64,000 nucleotides of DNA from contig NZ_CP132942.1 in NCBI RefSeq assembly GCF_040359615.1, positions 5,022,001 through 5,086,000 on the forward strand. The letters run 5' to 3'. The DNA comes from Tunturibacter psychrotolerans. Its GTDB lineage: Bacteria > Acidobacteriota > Terriglobia > Terriglobales > Acidobacteriaceae. Numbering within the stretch: position 1 is the first letter of the stretch; each line of letters begins with the position of its first letter. The translations under genes were made by a program, and so were the position numbers. Below are positions 1-10,035 of this stretch, piece after piece. The notes beneath the pieces are model-generated. The model ran no database searches, was not told the DNA's origin, and worked only from the letters and a program-made list of their open reading frames with translations.

Positions 1-1095
1 GTTTTGACCGCGATCGTCAGCCCGCCGCTGGTGCAGGGTTTAAATGCAACTGGAACGATTACGTTTTATAGCGGCAGCACGAGTCTGGGAACTGCGACAC
101 TCTCGAGCGGAGTAGCTACCCTGAATGTGACCTCCTTGGCTGTAGGAGCCGACAGCATCACAGCTTCGTACGCCGGTGACACAAACTTCGCCGGTGCCAC
201 ATCCTCCAGCATTCGTGTGACAATCACCGCGCCGCTGCCAGCTTCGACGACTTTGTCACTCAGCGCGAATCCAACCAACGCCGCACCTGGGGGGCAGGTT
301 ATTTTAACTGCAACCCTAAGCCCGTCCCGAGTACAGGGTCTCAGCGCAACTGGGGCGGTTACCTTTTACAACGGCAGCACGAGTCTAGGAACTGCGACTC
401 TCTCGAGCGGAGCAGCCACCCTGAATGTGACCTCCCTGCCTGTAGGAGCCGACAGCATCACAGCTTCGTACGCCGGTGACGCAAACTTCGCCAGCGCCAC
501 ATCCTCCAGTACGAACGTGACCGTCATTGCGCCCATTGCGCCCATTGCGCGGGACTTTTCGATCGCGATCAATCCATCTGCCCTTACCGTCGGACAAGGG
601 AGCACAGGCAATGTCGTTCTTACCATTGCTCCAACTGGCGGGTTCAACCAACAGGTACAGTTCAGCTGCTCCGGACTCCCGGCTGACTCCTTATGCACCT
701 TCAGCCCCGCTACCGTCACTCCAAACGGAGCCGCTGTCGTCTCAACTCTAACCATAAGCACCAATGTCCAGACATCGTCACTTGCTATGCCGCGCAACTC
801 TTGGCTGTCCGCCGTCATGTTCTTTGTTCCGGGCGGATTCGCAAGTGCCTTGGGGTGTGTAGGTCTCCGCCGAAGAAAGCTAAGCCGACGCAGGCGGATT
901 GGCATCAACTTATTTCTTGTCCTCAGCGTGCTCACGATGGGGATCGCCACGGGCTGCGGATCGAGCAGCAAGGGAAATCAAAAAGTCGGCGCTACAACCT
1001 ATTCCGGAACCAGTACGGTAAGCGTGGCAGCTTCCACATCGGCGGGATCATCCCACAGCACGAGCTTAAATCTAACAATCACGAGTACGAATTAA
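1..1095 (+). CDS. Ig-like repeat surface protein, 5' end outside window
   Basis: The frame is open from the first base, so the gene starts upstream of the window. The visible 365 residues hold two Ig-like (Big_3-type) repeats at about 5-75 and 100-175, each with the VTFYNGSTSLGTATL and SLPVGADSITASYAGD signatures. A further beta domain lies at about 180-260. A short hydrophobic stretch followed by RRRK, a second hydrophobic stretch ending in a TGCGSSS lipobox-like motif, and a Ser/Thr-rich tail end the protein. This layout is typical of large acidobacterial cell-surface or adhesion-like proteins. The role is inferred; no enzymatic motif is seen. The two Ig repeats are nearly identical in DNA. 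Confidence 0.8.
   Translation, partial: VLTAIVSPPLVQGLNATGTITFYSGSTSLGTATLSSGVATLNVTSLAVGADSITASYAGDTNFAGATSSSIRVTITAPLPASTTLSLSANPTNAAPGGQVILTATLSPSRVQGLSATGAVTFYNGSTSLGTATLSSGAATLNVTSLPVGADSITASYAGDANFASATSSSTNVTVIAPIAPIARDFSIAINPSALTVGQGSTGNVVLTIAPTGGFNQQVQFSCSGLPADSLCTFSPATVTPNGAAVVSTLTISTNVQTSSLAMPRNSWLSAVMFFVPGGFASALGCVGLRRRKLSRRRRIGINLFLVLSVLTMGIATGCGSSSKGNQKVGATTYSGTSTVSVAASTSAGSSHSTSLNLTITSTN
16..545 (+). repeat. 300-bp tandem repeat inside Ig-like gene
   Basis: Two units with a period of exactly 300 bp (for example 60-208 against 360-508) are almost identical, with only scattered substitutions. They encode consecutive Ig-like domains. A smaller 9-bp tandem repeat (ATTGCGCCC, encoding IAP) lies at about 524-549. 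Confidence 0.85.
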
Positions 1096-1478
1096 AGGCC
1101 CATACCCGTTGCCGATGATTTCCTAACGACCTCAGGTATTCACGCTTTCAAGAGGACCGCGCTCATTCCGAAGTTCCCGAAAAGTTGACCTATCGGCAAC
1201 TATAGTTCTCAGTTGTCGATAACAGGGCTAAGCACTCAAGAAGCGCCACGTTTCAGGATTCCGGACGGAATTGTCGGCAGACCGGAAGTTATTCAGTGGC
1301 CGAATAGTCGGCTTCTCGGACAAGTAACCCTCGGCGATAAGCTGTTAAGAACGAGATTTCTGACAAGATCAATTCGCAACTAATGCGAAACTGCCTGCGG
1401 TTTATGGTTCGCCAAGGATTTAGTACTGATATGCCGCCTGGTAGACAGCTACTGCTCCCTGGAAGAAGATTGGCCGAG
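1096..1478. other. Intergenic, nothing recognised
   Basis: The spacer lies between the 3' ends of two convergent genes. I see no coding signal, no strong hairpin with a T-run and no repeat shared with the rest of the window. A short antisense frame running into the exonuclease gene has no family resemblance. Confidence 0.6.
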
Positions 1479-2381
1479 TCACAAAGGCTTGGCGCGGTTC
1501 GAAATCTTGCCGTCATGTGAGCGCGAAACGCGTTTCACCGAGAACTTAGCCTTGTCCAGGCGATCTGCCATGGGTGGAAAGGCAGGCGTAGGCCCCGTCC
1601 AGAGCAACTCATCAACAGTTTCGAAGAGCTGAAGGTCAGTCCGAAGCGTAGCAAGGTCTCGGAAGAGAAAGGCCAGATCCCGCTTACTGTTGAAAGTTTC
1701 GGAGAGGCTTTTCAGGTTGGAGATGTTCACCTGCCAATCCTGTGCGTTAAGTGGGATGGCTTCCAGTCTGCCAAAACGCAATAGGACGGCTGAAGCAGAC
1801 TTTGCACCCCATCCTGGCAGCCCCGGATAGCCGTCTGCTGTGTCACCAACCAAGGCAAGGTAGTCCGGAATGGAGCTTGGTTTGACTCCGAACTTCTCTA
1901 TGACTCCCTGTTCATCCCGCTCGAGACGTCTGCGTCGGTCAAGCTGCACAACTCGCGTTCCCTGAACGCACTGAGCGAGATCTTTATCCGGGGTACTAAT
2001 GACCACGCGCTTAACTCGAATATCTTCTCGTGCGAGGAAAGCTGCCGACGCCAGCGCATCGTCTGCCTCATACTCCTCCATCGCCCACACCACCACTCCG
2101 AGTGCGTAGAGCGTCTCTTCCAGCAATGGGAACTGGGCTAGCAGCTCGGAATCCACACCCTGTCCGGTCTTATATCCAGGCCACATTCGGTTCCGGAAGG
2201 ATTCAATCACATGGTCTGTCGCCACTCCGATGTACGTCATATTGGCCTGCATCATGCCCAAGAGTGAGCCGAGAACGCCGCGCACGGCAGCCACCTCGCG
2301 ACCTTCGCTGTCTTTAGCGGATGGGAGGGCGTAAAAATGCCTGAAGAGCTCGTAGGTTCCATCAATCAGGTGCACTTCCAT
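1479..2381 (-). CDS. Stand-alone 5'-3' exonuclease (Pol I N-domain/FEN-like)
   Basis: The 300-residue protein matches the 5'-nuclease domain of DNA polymerase I and FEN-type flap endonucleases, without a polymerase domain. The metal-binding carboxylates are visible: D7 (LIDGTY), D56, E105/D107/D108 (YEADDA), D132/D134 (TPDKDLA) and D180/D183 (GDTADGYPG). A helix-hairpin-helix follows (PGLPGWGAKSA, about 186-196). It probably removes 5' flaps or primers in repair or replication. The ATG is preceded by GAGGGG about 5 nt upstream. Bacteria often carry such a paralog beside full-length PolA; whether this genome also has polA cannot be seen here. Confidence 0.85.
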   Translation of the reverse strand: MEVHLIDGTYELFRHFYALPSAKDSEGREVAAVRGVLGSLLGMMQANMTYIGVATDHVIESFRNRMWPGYKTGQGVDSELLAQFPLLEETLYALGVVVWAMEEYEADDALASAAFLAREDIRVKRVVISTPDKDLAQCVQGTRVVQLDRRRRLERDEQGVIEKFGVKPSSIPDYLALVGDTADGYPGLPGWGAKSASAVLLRFGRLEAIPLNAQDWQVNISNLKSLSETFNSKRDLAFLFRDLATLRTDLQLFETVDELLWTGPTPAFPPMADRLDKAKFSVKRVSRSHDGKISNRAKPL

Positions 2382-2736
2382 AACACCCCTCTGAGAGTTC
2401 CGAAGTATACAATTCAGCCCGCAATATTTGGCGAGTGCATTGATAATTTGGCAACAGTCTAAAGTGGACTATCAAGCCCCATCATAATTCGTGGGTTGAA
2501 CTATGAAGGTCCAAAGTCACGATTCCGTACATTGACAATCATCTTCGGGAGAACTGGCGTTTCTGTCTAACGTACACCCTCCGCGGGGAGTAGAGTTCGC
2601 TCAAAATTGCATGATTATCAGTCGCACAGTATTCTGAGGCGCATTGGCAAGATAACTCACACCGATGCGCGGTTGACCTTGCAGCACGCACGGCCCGAGT
2701 TCGCACATTTCAGTGAAAGCTCCAAGGGAGTTTATT
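2382..2736. other. Divergent intergenic region, nothing recognised
   Basis: This spacer separates the divergent exonuclease and RidA-family genes and should hold both promoters. No convincing -35/-10 pair, operator dyad or small gene could be picked out by eye. Confidence 0.5.
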
Positions 2737-3117
2737 ATGGCGCGCCAAATCATCTTTACATCTAAGGCCGCAAAGCCGTCACCGACGTACAGCCAAGCGG
2801 TCAAGGCAGCAGGTCTCGTCTTCGTTTCTGGCACAGCGCCAATAGAGCCGGAGACGGGTAACATCAACGGAACTACTATTCAAGAGCAGACACGGCAATG
2901 TCTGAATAACATTGCCGCCATTCTAGAAGCGGCTGGAACATCAATGGAGAAGATCGCCAGTGCTACGGTCATTCTGGCGGACGAGGATGATTTTGCGGGG
3001 ATGAACGAGGAGTGGATGCGATGGTTTCCCACGAATCCGCCGGCGCGTCAAGGTGCCAAACTTCCGGCGCGCATTCCGGGCCTCAAAATTTCAATCGCCG
3101 TCATCGCTGAGGCTTAA
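2737..3117 (+). CDS. RidA/YjgF family reactive-intermediate deaminase
   Basis: This is a 126-residue protein of the RidA (YER057c/UK114) family, whose members hydrolyse enamine/imine intermediates released by PLP enzymes, or act in related pathways. Seen features are the N-terminal YSQAVKAAGLVFVSGTAP strand-turn, the central QTRQCLNNIAAILEAAG helix, and an Arg in the PPARQGAKLP segment at the usual substrate-binding Arg position. An in-frame GTG at 2713 would add eight residues. I chose the ATG at 2737 because AAGGGAG lies 7 nt upstream and the family normally starts close to this point. The gene stands alone. Confidence 0.85.
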   Translation: MARQIIFTSKAAKPSPTYSQAVKAAGLVFVSGTAPIEPETGNINGTTIQEQTRQCLNNIAAILEAAGTSMEKIASATVILADEDDFAGMNEEWMRWFPTNPPARQGAKLPARIPGLKISIAVIAEA

Positions 3118-3160
3118 GAGGAATATTTAGCAGCTAGAGTCTCTCGTGTCATCGCCTGCT

Positions 3161-3496
3161 TCAAGAGCGGCGAACGTCGATTTTTCCTTTGACGAAAGCT
3201 CCATCTGCGATAGATATTCTCGATACAATCGCATCCCCACTCATCGACCCCTCACTTCGAATGTCAAGGTGATCGCTTGCCTGACAGTTCCCTCGAACTT
3301 GTCCAAGCACAACTATCTCGTTGGCTGTCAGCTGAGCCTCCGTCTGACCGGTTCGTCCCACCGTGATCGTCTGTCCGGGAAGCGCAATGGAGCCTTCAAC
3401 TCGGCCTTCGATATGCATAGCCTCCATACCTGTAACCTCACCTTTGATGATGAGAGACTTGCCTATCAACGTCCGATGCACGTTTGCTTCTATCAT
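3161..3496 (-). CDS. Bactofilin family cytoskeletal protein
   Basis: This 111-residue protein consists of one bactofilin domain, a short right-handed beta-helix that self-assembles into filaments and often scaffolds cell-envelope enzymes. Visible features are the TLIGKSLIIKGEVTGMEAMHIEGRVEG entry strands in pieces, the repeated hydrophobic/Gly rungs (VLGQVRGN, LDIRSEGSMSGD) and short polar ends. The length is at the small end for the family. It is convergent with the RidA gene and has no functional neighbour in view, so its role is assigned from the family only. Confidence 0.82.
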   Translation of the reverse strand: MIEANVHRTLIGKSLIIKGEVTGMEAMHIEGRVEGSIALPGQTITVGRTGQTEAQLTANEIVVLGQVRGNCQASDHLDIRSEGSMSGDAIVSRISIADGAFVKGKIDVRRS

Positions 3497-4031
3497 TTCT
3501 ATTGCCTTCCTAAACTTACGACGGATTTACACTGCTAATGACATACACAATATCCAGAGTGTATTCACCTGGACATAACACTTTCGTCTTGAGGTCACTG
3601 CTTCCGCCGAACCTTATTTCCTCTTTGAACTTTTGAAAGTAGGAAAGTCAGCGTCCCGCTTGTCGCCCCGAGCGTTCCAAGAGCCTGGTGAAGTTATCCG
3701 CGAAGATGCAGCAAATCAAGAAACTCGCTGCTCAGTTCAATAGCGTGCCTTAGGTATTTTGCGTGAAGCGCATCGGGCCTGTTGTCGCTAATTGAGATCG
3801 TGATCGGCCAACGAAGACGCCAGATCATTACCTAACCCGGCCCTCGCTGAGTACGTTGGCAATTTACCCTCATTGAGAAGCGCAGCGAATTAGCGGCGGC
3901 AATCACTTCTTTAAACAGTCGGCCAGTATTTCAGGTGTTGGATTGGCTATGACGGCAACGCCACGGACAGAGACCGCGCGGAAGAAACTTCTTCTCATTG
4001 GGTTCCCTTACTCTATGAGCCTCAATGGGGC
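3497..4031. other. Intergenic, nothing recognised
   Basis: These 535 bases separate two minus-strand genes. No frame longer than about 50 codons looks coding and no repeat, tRNA-like fold or terminator with a T-run was recognised. It may be decayed coding DNA, but no family could be named. Confidence 0.5.
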
Positions 4032-6320
4032 CTAATGTAACTCGCGCGGGTCAAGAAACACGCCGTAGTGATTCACCTCTTCATTGGTCGCGCTGCCACG
4101 CGTGTCACCCCAGGCCAGCGCAACAACTCCGGTTGTAGGGTCGATCGCGATGGTTGTAAGGATGACCGTCGATGCCGACTTATCTGTAGATACGTTGATA
4201 GGATTGCTGCAGGTCAACCCCTTGTCATCGCTCCAGATTAAGTAGGGTCTGGTTGCGTTGCTATAAATACCGGGCCTGTTCGCGTATACGATATAAATCC
4301 TTCCGGGATGCTGACTCGATTTATCAATCGCGAGCATGGAAGTTCCCGTTGTCAGAAACGTGTTATGCGGCCTGGCCGGCAACCCATATCCACTGCCAAT
4401 GGCAGTTAGAGCAAACTCGCGTTTTCCGGAAAACTGATCGTCTGCGAGGCCATTTTCCAGAACATTAATCCAACCACGTTCATTGTTTTGGATCTGATCG
4501 AGAAATGTGCCCCTCACATTGGTTTGTCGAAGCGAGATGATAACGGCACCCCTGGGGTCGACGTCGATCGAAGGAAACCCGGCCTCTTTACTGGATGGTA
4601 AGGTGTATTTCTTTACGGATGACAAGTCGATATTTTCCTTGCCAAGACCTTTTACGCGAATCCCCCTGACGATTTGACCGTCTTCGTTTGGGGTGGAATT
4701 GTTTAGCATTGATCCGACGCTTGTCCAGACAGTGTCGTAGTTTAAATGTGTCGCATCAGGTCCAATAGCGAGATAGTCGTAATCGAGACCCTCGTATAAG
4801 CGCCGAACATTCACCGGCGAGTCCGGCACAGCCGTGTCGCACGGATACACATTCATTTCGACGATGGGAGTGAATGTTACTCCTTTGTCAGAACTATAAA
4901 GTAGCTGTTCATGATCGGGCGGATTGGCGACCGCTAGATAGTTAAGCCACAGTCCTCCGAACCGGTCAAAACCAATATGGAAATCGACTCCGCCAGTTGG
5001 AATCGTTTTGTCCAAAGGTTGAGGGCCGTCGTACGGGAAGGCAGGAGAATAGCATTCATTCGGAAAATGTGGGGCGTCAGGGCAGCTCTGGTTGGGCGTA
5101 GTGCAGTTACATTTAGCGTCAGTGCAGGCCAGCCCTATTCGCTTTTTGGTCCAAGTCTCACCCCCATCAGCCGAACGGGAGAGGACGAAGCCAATACGGC
5201 TCCTCTTCCGTTCCTGAATCGCAACCACAACGTTCTTGTCGTTGGTTGGATCAATTGCCACGGACCCTTCAGCGTAGGTATAGTCCGCAAATAGTTTGTC
5301 TCCGTTCGGATCGCGGGTTAGGTTAATGACTTTTTCAATGTTATGGACCTCACCAAAGTTTTCTACTTTGATCTTGGCGAGAGCGTAGTTCTTGAACCCT
5401 TTCGTTTGGGGAACGTGGAGTGCGGCGGAGTTATCGGCCCATATCGAATAATAAGTACCGTTTAAGAACCCTCGTTGAGGGTCGTCATAGTCGCCAAAGT
5501 CAAAGTGTATAGACATTCGTTTATCGCAACTCCCCGGGGGCTCTGTGCCATTGGACACCTCGTCTGGATCGCTGGTGTCACATCCGTAGTGGTTCGGCTC
5601 CCATTTTGCGGCGTTCGATGGTCCGGGGGAAATCCTGAAATTGTGGAGAGTTACTTTGGTCGTCGGCTGAATGGAATAGGTTACGCTCTTTGGCAATGTT
5701 TCAAATCTTCCTATTTCGAGCGGATAGTTGCCCAGAGCTGCAAATTGCAACCGTCCCTGGCTGTCGATATCTCCTCTATAGCGCAGACCGGGAGTGACCT
5801 TGCTTTCGACTTCGAATCGAAACGGAAGTCCGGATGTGGGACGAAAGCCAGCTGGGATGGAGTTCTCGACGGTGTCAATGAATCCGCCCAGAGGATAGTT
5901 GGGAGGCAAACATGGAAAATCCTTATCGGCGGGCGTCTTGTCACCAGGAAGCAGGCATGGATAAGAGGACGCTGGGATCGGGTCCCCTTTTGGGGGAGCA
6001 GGATACAAAGTTGGAAAGACCGTCGGTGGAGCATCCGGGTCAGGAACAAAACCCGGAGGGGCAGTGAAATTGGGACTAAGTTCGCTCGACTCGAATGTTT
6101 GCTTTATAGAAGGAATTTCGAGTGTGACCTTATCGTCGACACATTTTATCTGCAAGACTACGTCGAATTTTTCGCCAACCGGCTGAACCGAGATGTCCAT
6201 CTTCTGGAGCGTGACCGTCAGGGAGTGGACTCTGCCGTCGGTCTGACAATCCCAAGCTCGTGCCGACGTAGCTATTGCAAATAGGGTTGACGATATCAGT
6301 AACTTTGTAACTAATTTCAT
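4032..6320 (-). CDS. Secreted BNR/Asp-box repeat protein (sialidase-like propeller)
   Basis: The 762-residue protein begins with a clear signal peptide (ending TSARA before WDC). The N-terminal ~330 residues are a Pro- and Cys-rich region of unknown fold. The C-terminal half contains Asp-box/BNR motifs of the SxDxGxTW type (RSADGGETWTKK, YSSDKGVTFTPI, WSDDKGLTCSNP), as in sialidase-like beta-propellers. Sialidase catalytic residues were not identified, so enzymatic activity is not claimed. The ATG is preceded by GAGGGA at good spacing. It is divergent from the TonB receptor at 6539, and no operon is evident. Confidence 0.7.
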   Translation of the reverse strand: MKLVTKLLISSTLFAIATSARAWDCQTDGRVHSLTVTLQKMDISVQPVGEKFDVVLQIKCVDDKVTLEIPSIKQTFESSELSPNFTAPPGFVPDPDAPPTVFPTLYPAPPKGDPIPASSYPCLLPGDKTPADKDFPCLPPNYPLGGFIDTVENSIPAGFRPTSGLPFRFEVESKVTPGLRYRGDIDSQGRLQFAALGNYPLEIGRFETLPKSVTYSIQPTTKVTLHNFRISPGPSNAAKWEPNHYGCDTSDPDEVSNGTEPPGSCDKRMSIHFDFGDYDDPQRGFLNGTYYSIWADNSAALHVPQTKGFKNYALAKIKVENFGEVHNIEKVINLTRDPNGDKLFADYTYAEGSVAIDPTNDKNVVVAIQERKRSRIGFVLSRSADGGETWTKKRIGLACTDAKCNCTTPNQSCPDAPHFPNECYSPAFPYDGPQPLDKTIPTGGVDFHIGFDRFGGLWLNYLAVANPPDHEQLLYSSDKGVTFTPIVEMNVYPCDTAVPDSPVNVRRLYEGLDYDYLAIGPDATHLNYDTVWTSVGSMLNNSTPNEDGQIVRGIRVKGLGKENIDLSSVKKYTLPSSKEAGFPSIDVDPRGAVIISLRQTNVRGTFLDQIQNNERGWINVLENGLADDQFSGKREFALTAIGSGYGLPARPHNTFLTTGTSMLAIDKSSQHPGRIYIVYANRPGIYSNATRPYLIWSDDKGLTCSNPINVSTDKSASTVILTTIAIDPTTGVVALAWGDTRGSATNEEVNHYGVFLDPRELH

Positions 6321-6458
6321 CGGAAATCCCTCTACATGCCGACCTTGAGGTTCTCACCGAGAGACTGTGCGATGCTGCGAAATATACAGATAGCAGCAGA
6401 GGAAAACCATTAAATTATCAATTTTGCTGGCAAGCGGACGGGTTTTTGCAGCATAACC

Positions 6459-6466
6459 TGTAAACT
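6459..6466 (+). promoter_or_regulatory. Possible extended -10 (TG+TAAACT)
   Basis: TGTAAACT lies 78 nt before the TonB receptor start. The same octamer or TGnTAAACT recurs upstream of several other genes in this window (about 12972, 24616 and 25252). No good -35 hexamer is present, which fits an extended -10 but is weak evidence. Confidence 0.25.
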
Positions 6467-6538
6467 TTCCACGACGAAGTCGTCATTGACGACGTGTGCT
6501 CCGTGCGGCGCTCATTCCACGAAAGAGACGGTGAGCTG

Positions 6539-9500
6539 ATGCGAACGGCGAGATTAGCACCCCCAATAGCGTTCGCGTTCATAGCGTGTCTCTGCCCGGC
6601 AATCTCTCTGTACGCGCAGAATTCGAGTGGAAGCATCCGCGGAGTGGTGCTGGACTCTACCAAAGCCCGCATCGCGGGCGCGGCCATCGAAGTTACGCGA
6701 CCGAGTTCCACGCAAACGCGCAGCGTGACCGCGAATGATCAAGGAGAGTTCCGTATTGAGAACCTCGCCCCCGGCGAATGGCAAGTGAGCGTCGAAGCGC
6801 ATGGCTTTGCGAGAGCCGCAGCGGACGTGTCCGTGGCCGTGAGCACCGTGCGCGACATCGTCGTGACACTGCGACCCTCTCATGTGAGTCAAAGTGTCAA
6901 CGTCACATCGCAAAGTTCATCCATCGCCACCCAACCGATCGACCTCGCCAGCAATGTTCACCAGGCAGTGGTCACTACCCAGGACCTTCAGGACATGCCG
7001 CTGCCCGGGCGGAGTTTCGCGAACATAGCCTACCTCGCGCCCGGCACCGAGCCGGTTGAGCCATCCGACCCAACCAAAGCGCGTATCACCGCAGTCTCGA
7101 CCGGGGGCAGCTCCGGCCTCAATAACGAACTCTCTATTGACGGAGGCGATAACTCCGACGACTGGATCGGAGGCTTCCTGCAAAACTTTTCTCCTGACTC
7201 CATACAGGAGTTCGCCATTCGAACCTCGCAGGAGGACGCGGACACAGGTGGCACCACCGCCGGCTCCATTGTGATCACTACGCGCAGCGGGAGCAACGAC
7301 TGGCACGGCCAGGCGGCCGTCTATGAGCGCGCTGCTGCGCTCAACGCTCGCTTTCCGATCGAGAACCCCGCGCCTAACCCGAAACAGCCGTTCTCGCGGC
7401 AGAACTATGTCGGCACGCTCAGTGGCCCGATCGTCAAAGACAAGTTCTGGTTCTTCACCGCTTTCGAGAACGTCCATGAAGATGCCAGCATCGCGTACAG
7501 CCCTACCAGCATCACCCAGTTCGACGCACTGGCCACGCTGGCCGCCGAGGGGCTAATCCCCGGAGTTACGTCCATCGCCGTGCCGTCCTTCGTGCCCATC
7601 CCTTTTCGCGACTACTTCAGTCTGCTGCGCTTCGACTGGTCGCAATCGTCCAGGTCCGAATGGTTCCTCCGTGCTTCAAACGACACCTACACCACGAACA
7701 ATAACCTGGTGCAGCAAGGCACGCTGCCATCGACGGGCCTGTTATCGCACAACAATTACTTCAGCCTTGTGATCGGAAACCAGTTCACATTCACGCCCAC
7801 CTGGCTAGGCAAACTGGTGCTCGACGCCGGCGGACTGCACCTCACGCAATCACGCAACTCCAATCTGGGTTTTGCGCTTGCATTTCCGTTCAGTTCGACA
7901 GCCCTCACAATCTCAGGCTTTGAAACTTACGGCGACAACCAATTCGCAACTCCCATCACTTACTTCCCGTCGTTGCGCAACCAGCAAAAATACCAGCTTC
8001 GCTATGACATGACTCACGTCCAGGGCGCACACACCGTAGAGTTTGGAGTTAGTTTCATCCATGAGCCCGTCTTGGGCGGTGCGTTCCCCGACAATACCGA
8101 AACACTCTACGCACTTCCGCAAAACCCGACTTACTATCTCCACAACGAGGCCCAGTTCAGCTCAGATCTAATCAACGGCGCGTCGGCATCGAATCTCGGT
8201 GGCGGCTTTTCGCAGAATGTCCAGCGCCTCGCTCTCTACGCGCAGGACTCCTGGCACGCTTCGGCTAACATGACCTTGAACTACGGCCTGCGCTACTCGA
8301 CTACTTTCGGCCTGCTCAACGGGTCCGGACGAACCCAAGCCTTCAACCCCGGCGACATCACCCTCGCCGCGCTCGGGATCCCTCTTGTCTCCCACGCCCC
8401 GGGCGACGACCACAAGCAGTTCGCGCCGCGGCTGGGCTTCGCGTGGTCACCCGGGGGCACGGGCCGCACGGTGGTGCGCGGCGGATTCGGTCTCTACTTC
8501 AACGACCTGGCGCAGAATGGTTGGGCGACCGCATTGCAGGCGGTGAATTCCCCGCCCGGCCCCTGCGTGGATCCAGTTCAGAATCCCGGAGGCCCCGAGA
8601 ACGCCGGCTGCATCCCGTGCGACGCCGCCGGAGGGACCGCCAACATCATCGACTCCGGGTACCGGACCCCCTACGCGATCCATATCTCTGGAGGCGTCCA
8701 ACACGCCTTCTCCGCGAGTTGGTCCCTCAGCGCGGACTTTATCCACGAGCAGGGCAACCACGGCTACCGCGCCTACAGTTACACTGGCGGAACGAACTTA
8801 TTCACGCCCCAGCTTCCACTTAACGATCCTGACCAGACAACTTACGTCCCGGACGTCAACGTATTCCACTCCGACAATCGTTCGAGTTACAACGGCCTGC
8901 TCATTCACCTACAAGGGAATATGAGTCGAAAGCTGAGCCTGGTCGCAAACTACACCTTCTCCAAGGCTGAGACGTGGGGCTGTGTTCTCGGCGAGCTCTT
9001 CGATTATGTGAATGGGGTCTGCGATCCCCTCAACGCATTCGGGCCCGGCGACTACGGCCCATCAGGCGAAGATGTGCGCAATCGCGCTGTTCTCGCCTTC
9101 ACCTGGTATGCCCCGGCGGGTTTTCAAGTTAGCACCTTGTCGCAGGCGGAGAGCGCTCGTCCCTTCACCATCACCACCGCCGACAACAGCGGACGCATCG
9201 CGGTCAACGGAACGCCCACCTCGCTCGACGAGTTCCGCGCCACTCCTTATATCCAGACCGACCTGCGCGTCAGCCGCTCCATCCGCCTGAGCGACCGCTG
9301 GACCGTCATGCCCTTTGCCGAGTTCTTCAATCTATTCAACCGTAACAATCCCGGTGCGAACTACGTCACCAACGTTGCGTCGCTGCCTGTCCCTTCGGCG
9401 CAGGCCCAGGCCGGCAATGTCAGTGACATTTGCACCAATTCTGATTGCACCGCGACCGAGCCTATCACCAGCCTCAAGCAGCTTGGCGTGTCAGCCGGAG

Positions 9501-9580
9501 CGTTGGGCGACTTCTTCGGTGCTGGGACTACTGTGGGAATTCCTTTTGCCGCGCAATTAGGTGTCAGGTTGAGCTTTTAG
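6539..9580 (+). CDS. TonB-dependent receptor, Oar/CarboxypepD_reg type
   Basis: This is a 1013-residue outer-membrane receptor. A signal peptide (ending SLYAQ) is followed by a carboxypeptidase-regulatory-like domain (about 30-110, SGSIRGVVLDSTKARIAGA), a plug (about 125-250, with the LNNELSIDGGDNSDDWIGG loop) and a large beta-barrel ending in LGVRLSF, with the terminal Phe expected of BAM substrates. This class is expanded in Acidobacteria and usually imports glycans or other large substrates; the substrate is unknown. An upstream in-frame ATG at 6494 would add 15 residues. I preferred 6539 because the signal peptide then starts properly (MRTARLAPP) and GGTGAG is close by. Confidence 0.85.
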   Translation: MRTARLAPPIAFAFIACLCPAISLYAQNSSGSIRGVVLDSTKARIAGAAIEVTRPSSTQTRSVTANDQGEFRIENLAPGEWQVSVEAHGFARAAADVSVAVSTVRDIVVTLRPSHVSQSVNVTSQSSSIATQPIDLASNVHQAVVTTQDLQDMPLPGRSFANIAYLAPGTEPVEPSDPTKARITAVSTGGSSGLNNELSIDGGDNSDDWIGGFLQNFSPDSIQEFAIRTSQEDADTGGTTAGSIVITTRSGSNDWHGQAAVYERAAALNARFPIENPAPNPKQPFSRQNYVGTLSGPIVKDKFWFFTAFENVHEDASIAYSPTSITQFDALATLAAEGLIPGVTSIAVPSFVPIPFRDYFSLLRFDWSQSSRSEWFLRASNDTYTTNNNLVQQGTLPSTGLLSHNNYFSLVIGNQFTFTPTWLGKLVLDAGGLHLTQSRNSNLGFALAFPFSSTALTISGFETYGDNQFATPITYFPSLRNQQKYQLRYDMTHVQGAHTVEFGVSFIHEPVLGGAFPDNTETLYALPQNPTYYLHNEAQFSSDLINGASASNLGGGFSQNVQRLALYAQDSWHASANMTLNYGLRYSTTFGLLNGSGRTQAFNPGDITLAALGIPLVSHAPGDDHKQFAPRLGFAWSPGGTGRTVVRGGFGLYFNDLAQNGWATALQAVNSPPGPCVDPVQNPGGPENAGCIPCDAAGGTANIIDSGYRTPYAIHISGGVQHAFSASWSLSADFIHEQGNHGYRAYSYTGGTNLFTPQLPLNDPDQTTYVPDVNVFHSDNRSSYNGLLIHLQGNMSRKLSLVANYTFSKAETWGCVLGELFDYVNGVCDPLNAFGPGDYGPSGEDVRNRAVLAFTWYAPAGFQVSTLSQAESARPFTITTADNSGRIAVNGTPTSLDEFRATPYIQTDLRVSRSIRLSDRWTVMPFAEFFNLFNRNNPGANYVTNVASLPVPSAQAQAGNVSDICTNSDCTATEPITSLKQLGVSAGALGDFFGAGTTVGIPFAAQLGVRLSF

Positions 9581-10035
9581 GTTTCGGACATATATCCTTC
9601 GTTTCTGAAGCAATCTCCTGCGATGCCCACGCCCTAGGGCCCGTCAACTCCACCCGAGAAAGAGCATCGCGAACTCGACATTGGCCTTAGATCGTGATCC
9701 CTCCTTGAGCCCTATTTTTGTACGGCGTTAGGCCGGAAGCGGTTAGGTCGACCGCCTGGGTAATGCTCGTTGCTTCCAATCGGTCGGTTTGTCAGTATCG
9801 AGAGCCGCGAGGAGGACAACTCTGCGAGAAGTTCGTTCTGTCCGTCAACGTGGGTACTTCCATCTTGGGCCGCAAGTTAATGCAGCTGCGAGTTCGCGAT
9901 CGGGAGAATCTGTTCAATAACCTCCGGTTTTTGAATAAACCATTTGGCTGTCGGATTGCATAGACGTGACTCTGCTCCGTCCACATCTCCATTCCGAAGA
10001 ATGTGCCGCAGCTAACTTAAAATTCGGAGAACTAG
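9581..10035. other. Intergenic, nothing recognised
   Basis: These 455 bases between two plus-strand genes hold several short overlapping frames with no family resemblance or ribosome-binding site. A promoter for the PEP-CTERM gene is expected near the 3' end, but no clear box pair was seen. Confidence 0.5.

Noticed and set aside
1289..1516. Short minus-strand frame after the exonuclease gene
   Set aside because: It overlaps the exonuclease 3' end in another frame and has no recognisable content.
5475..6284. Plus-strand frame of 269 codons opposite the BNR-repeat gene
   Set aside because: No signal, no SD and no domain; composition is typical of an antisense shadow.
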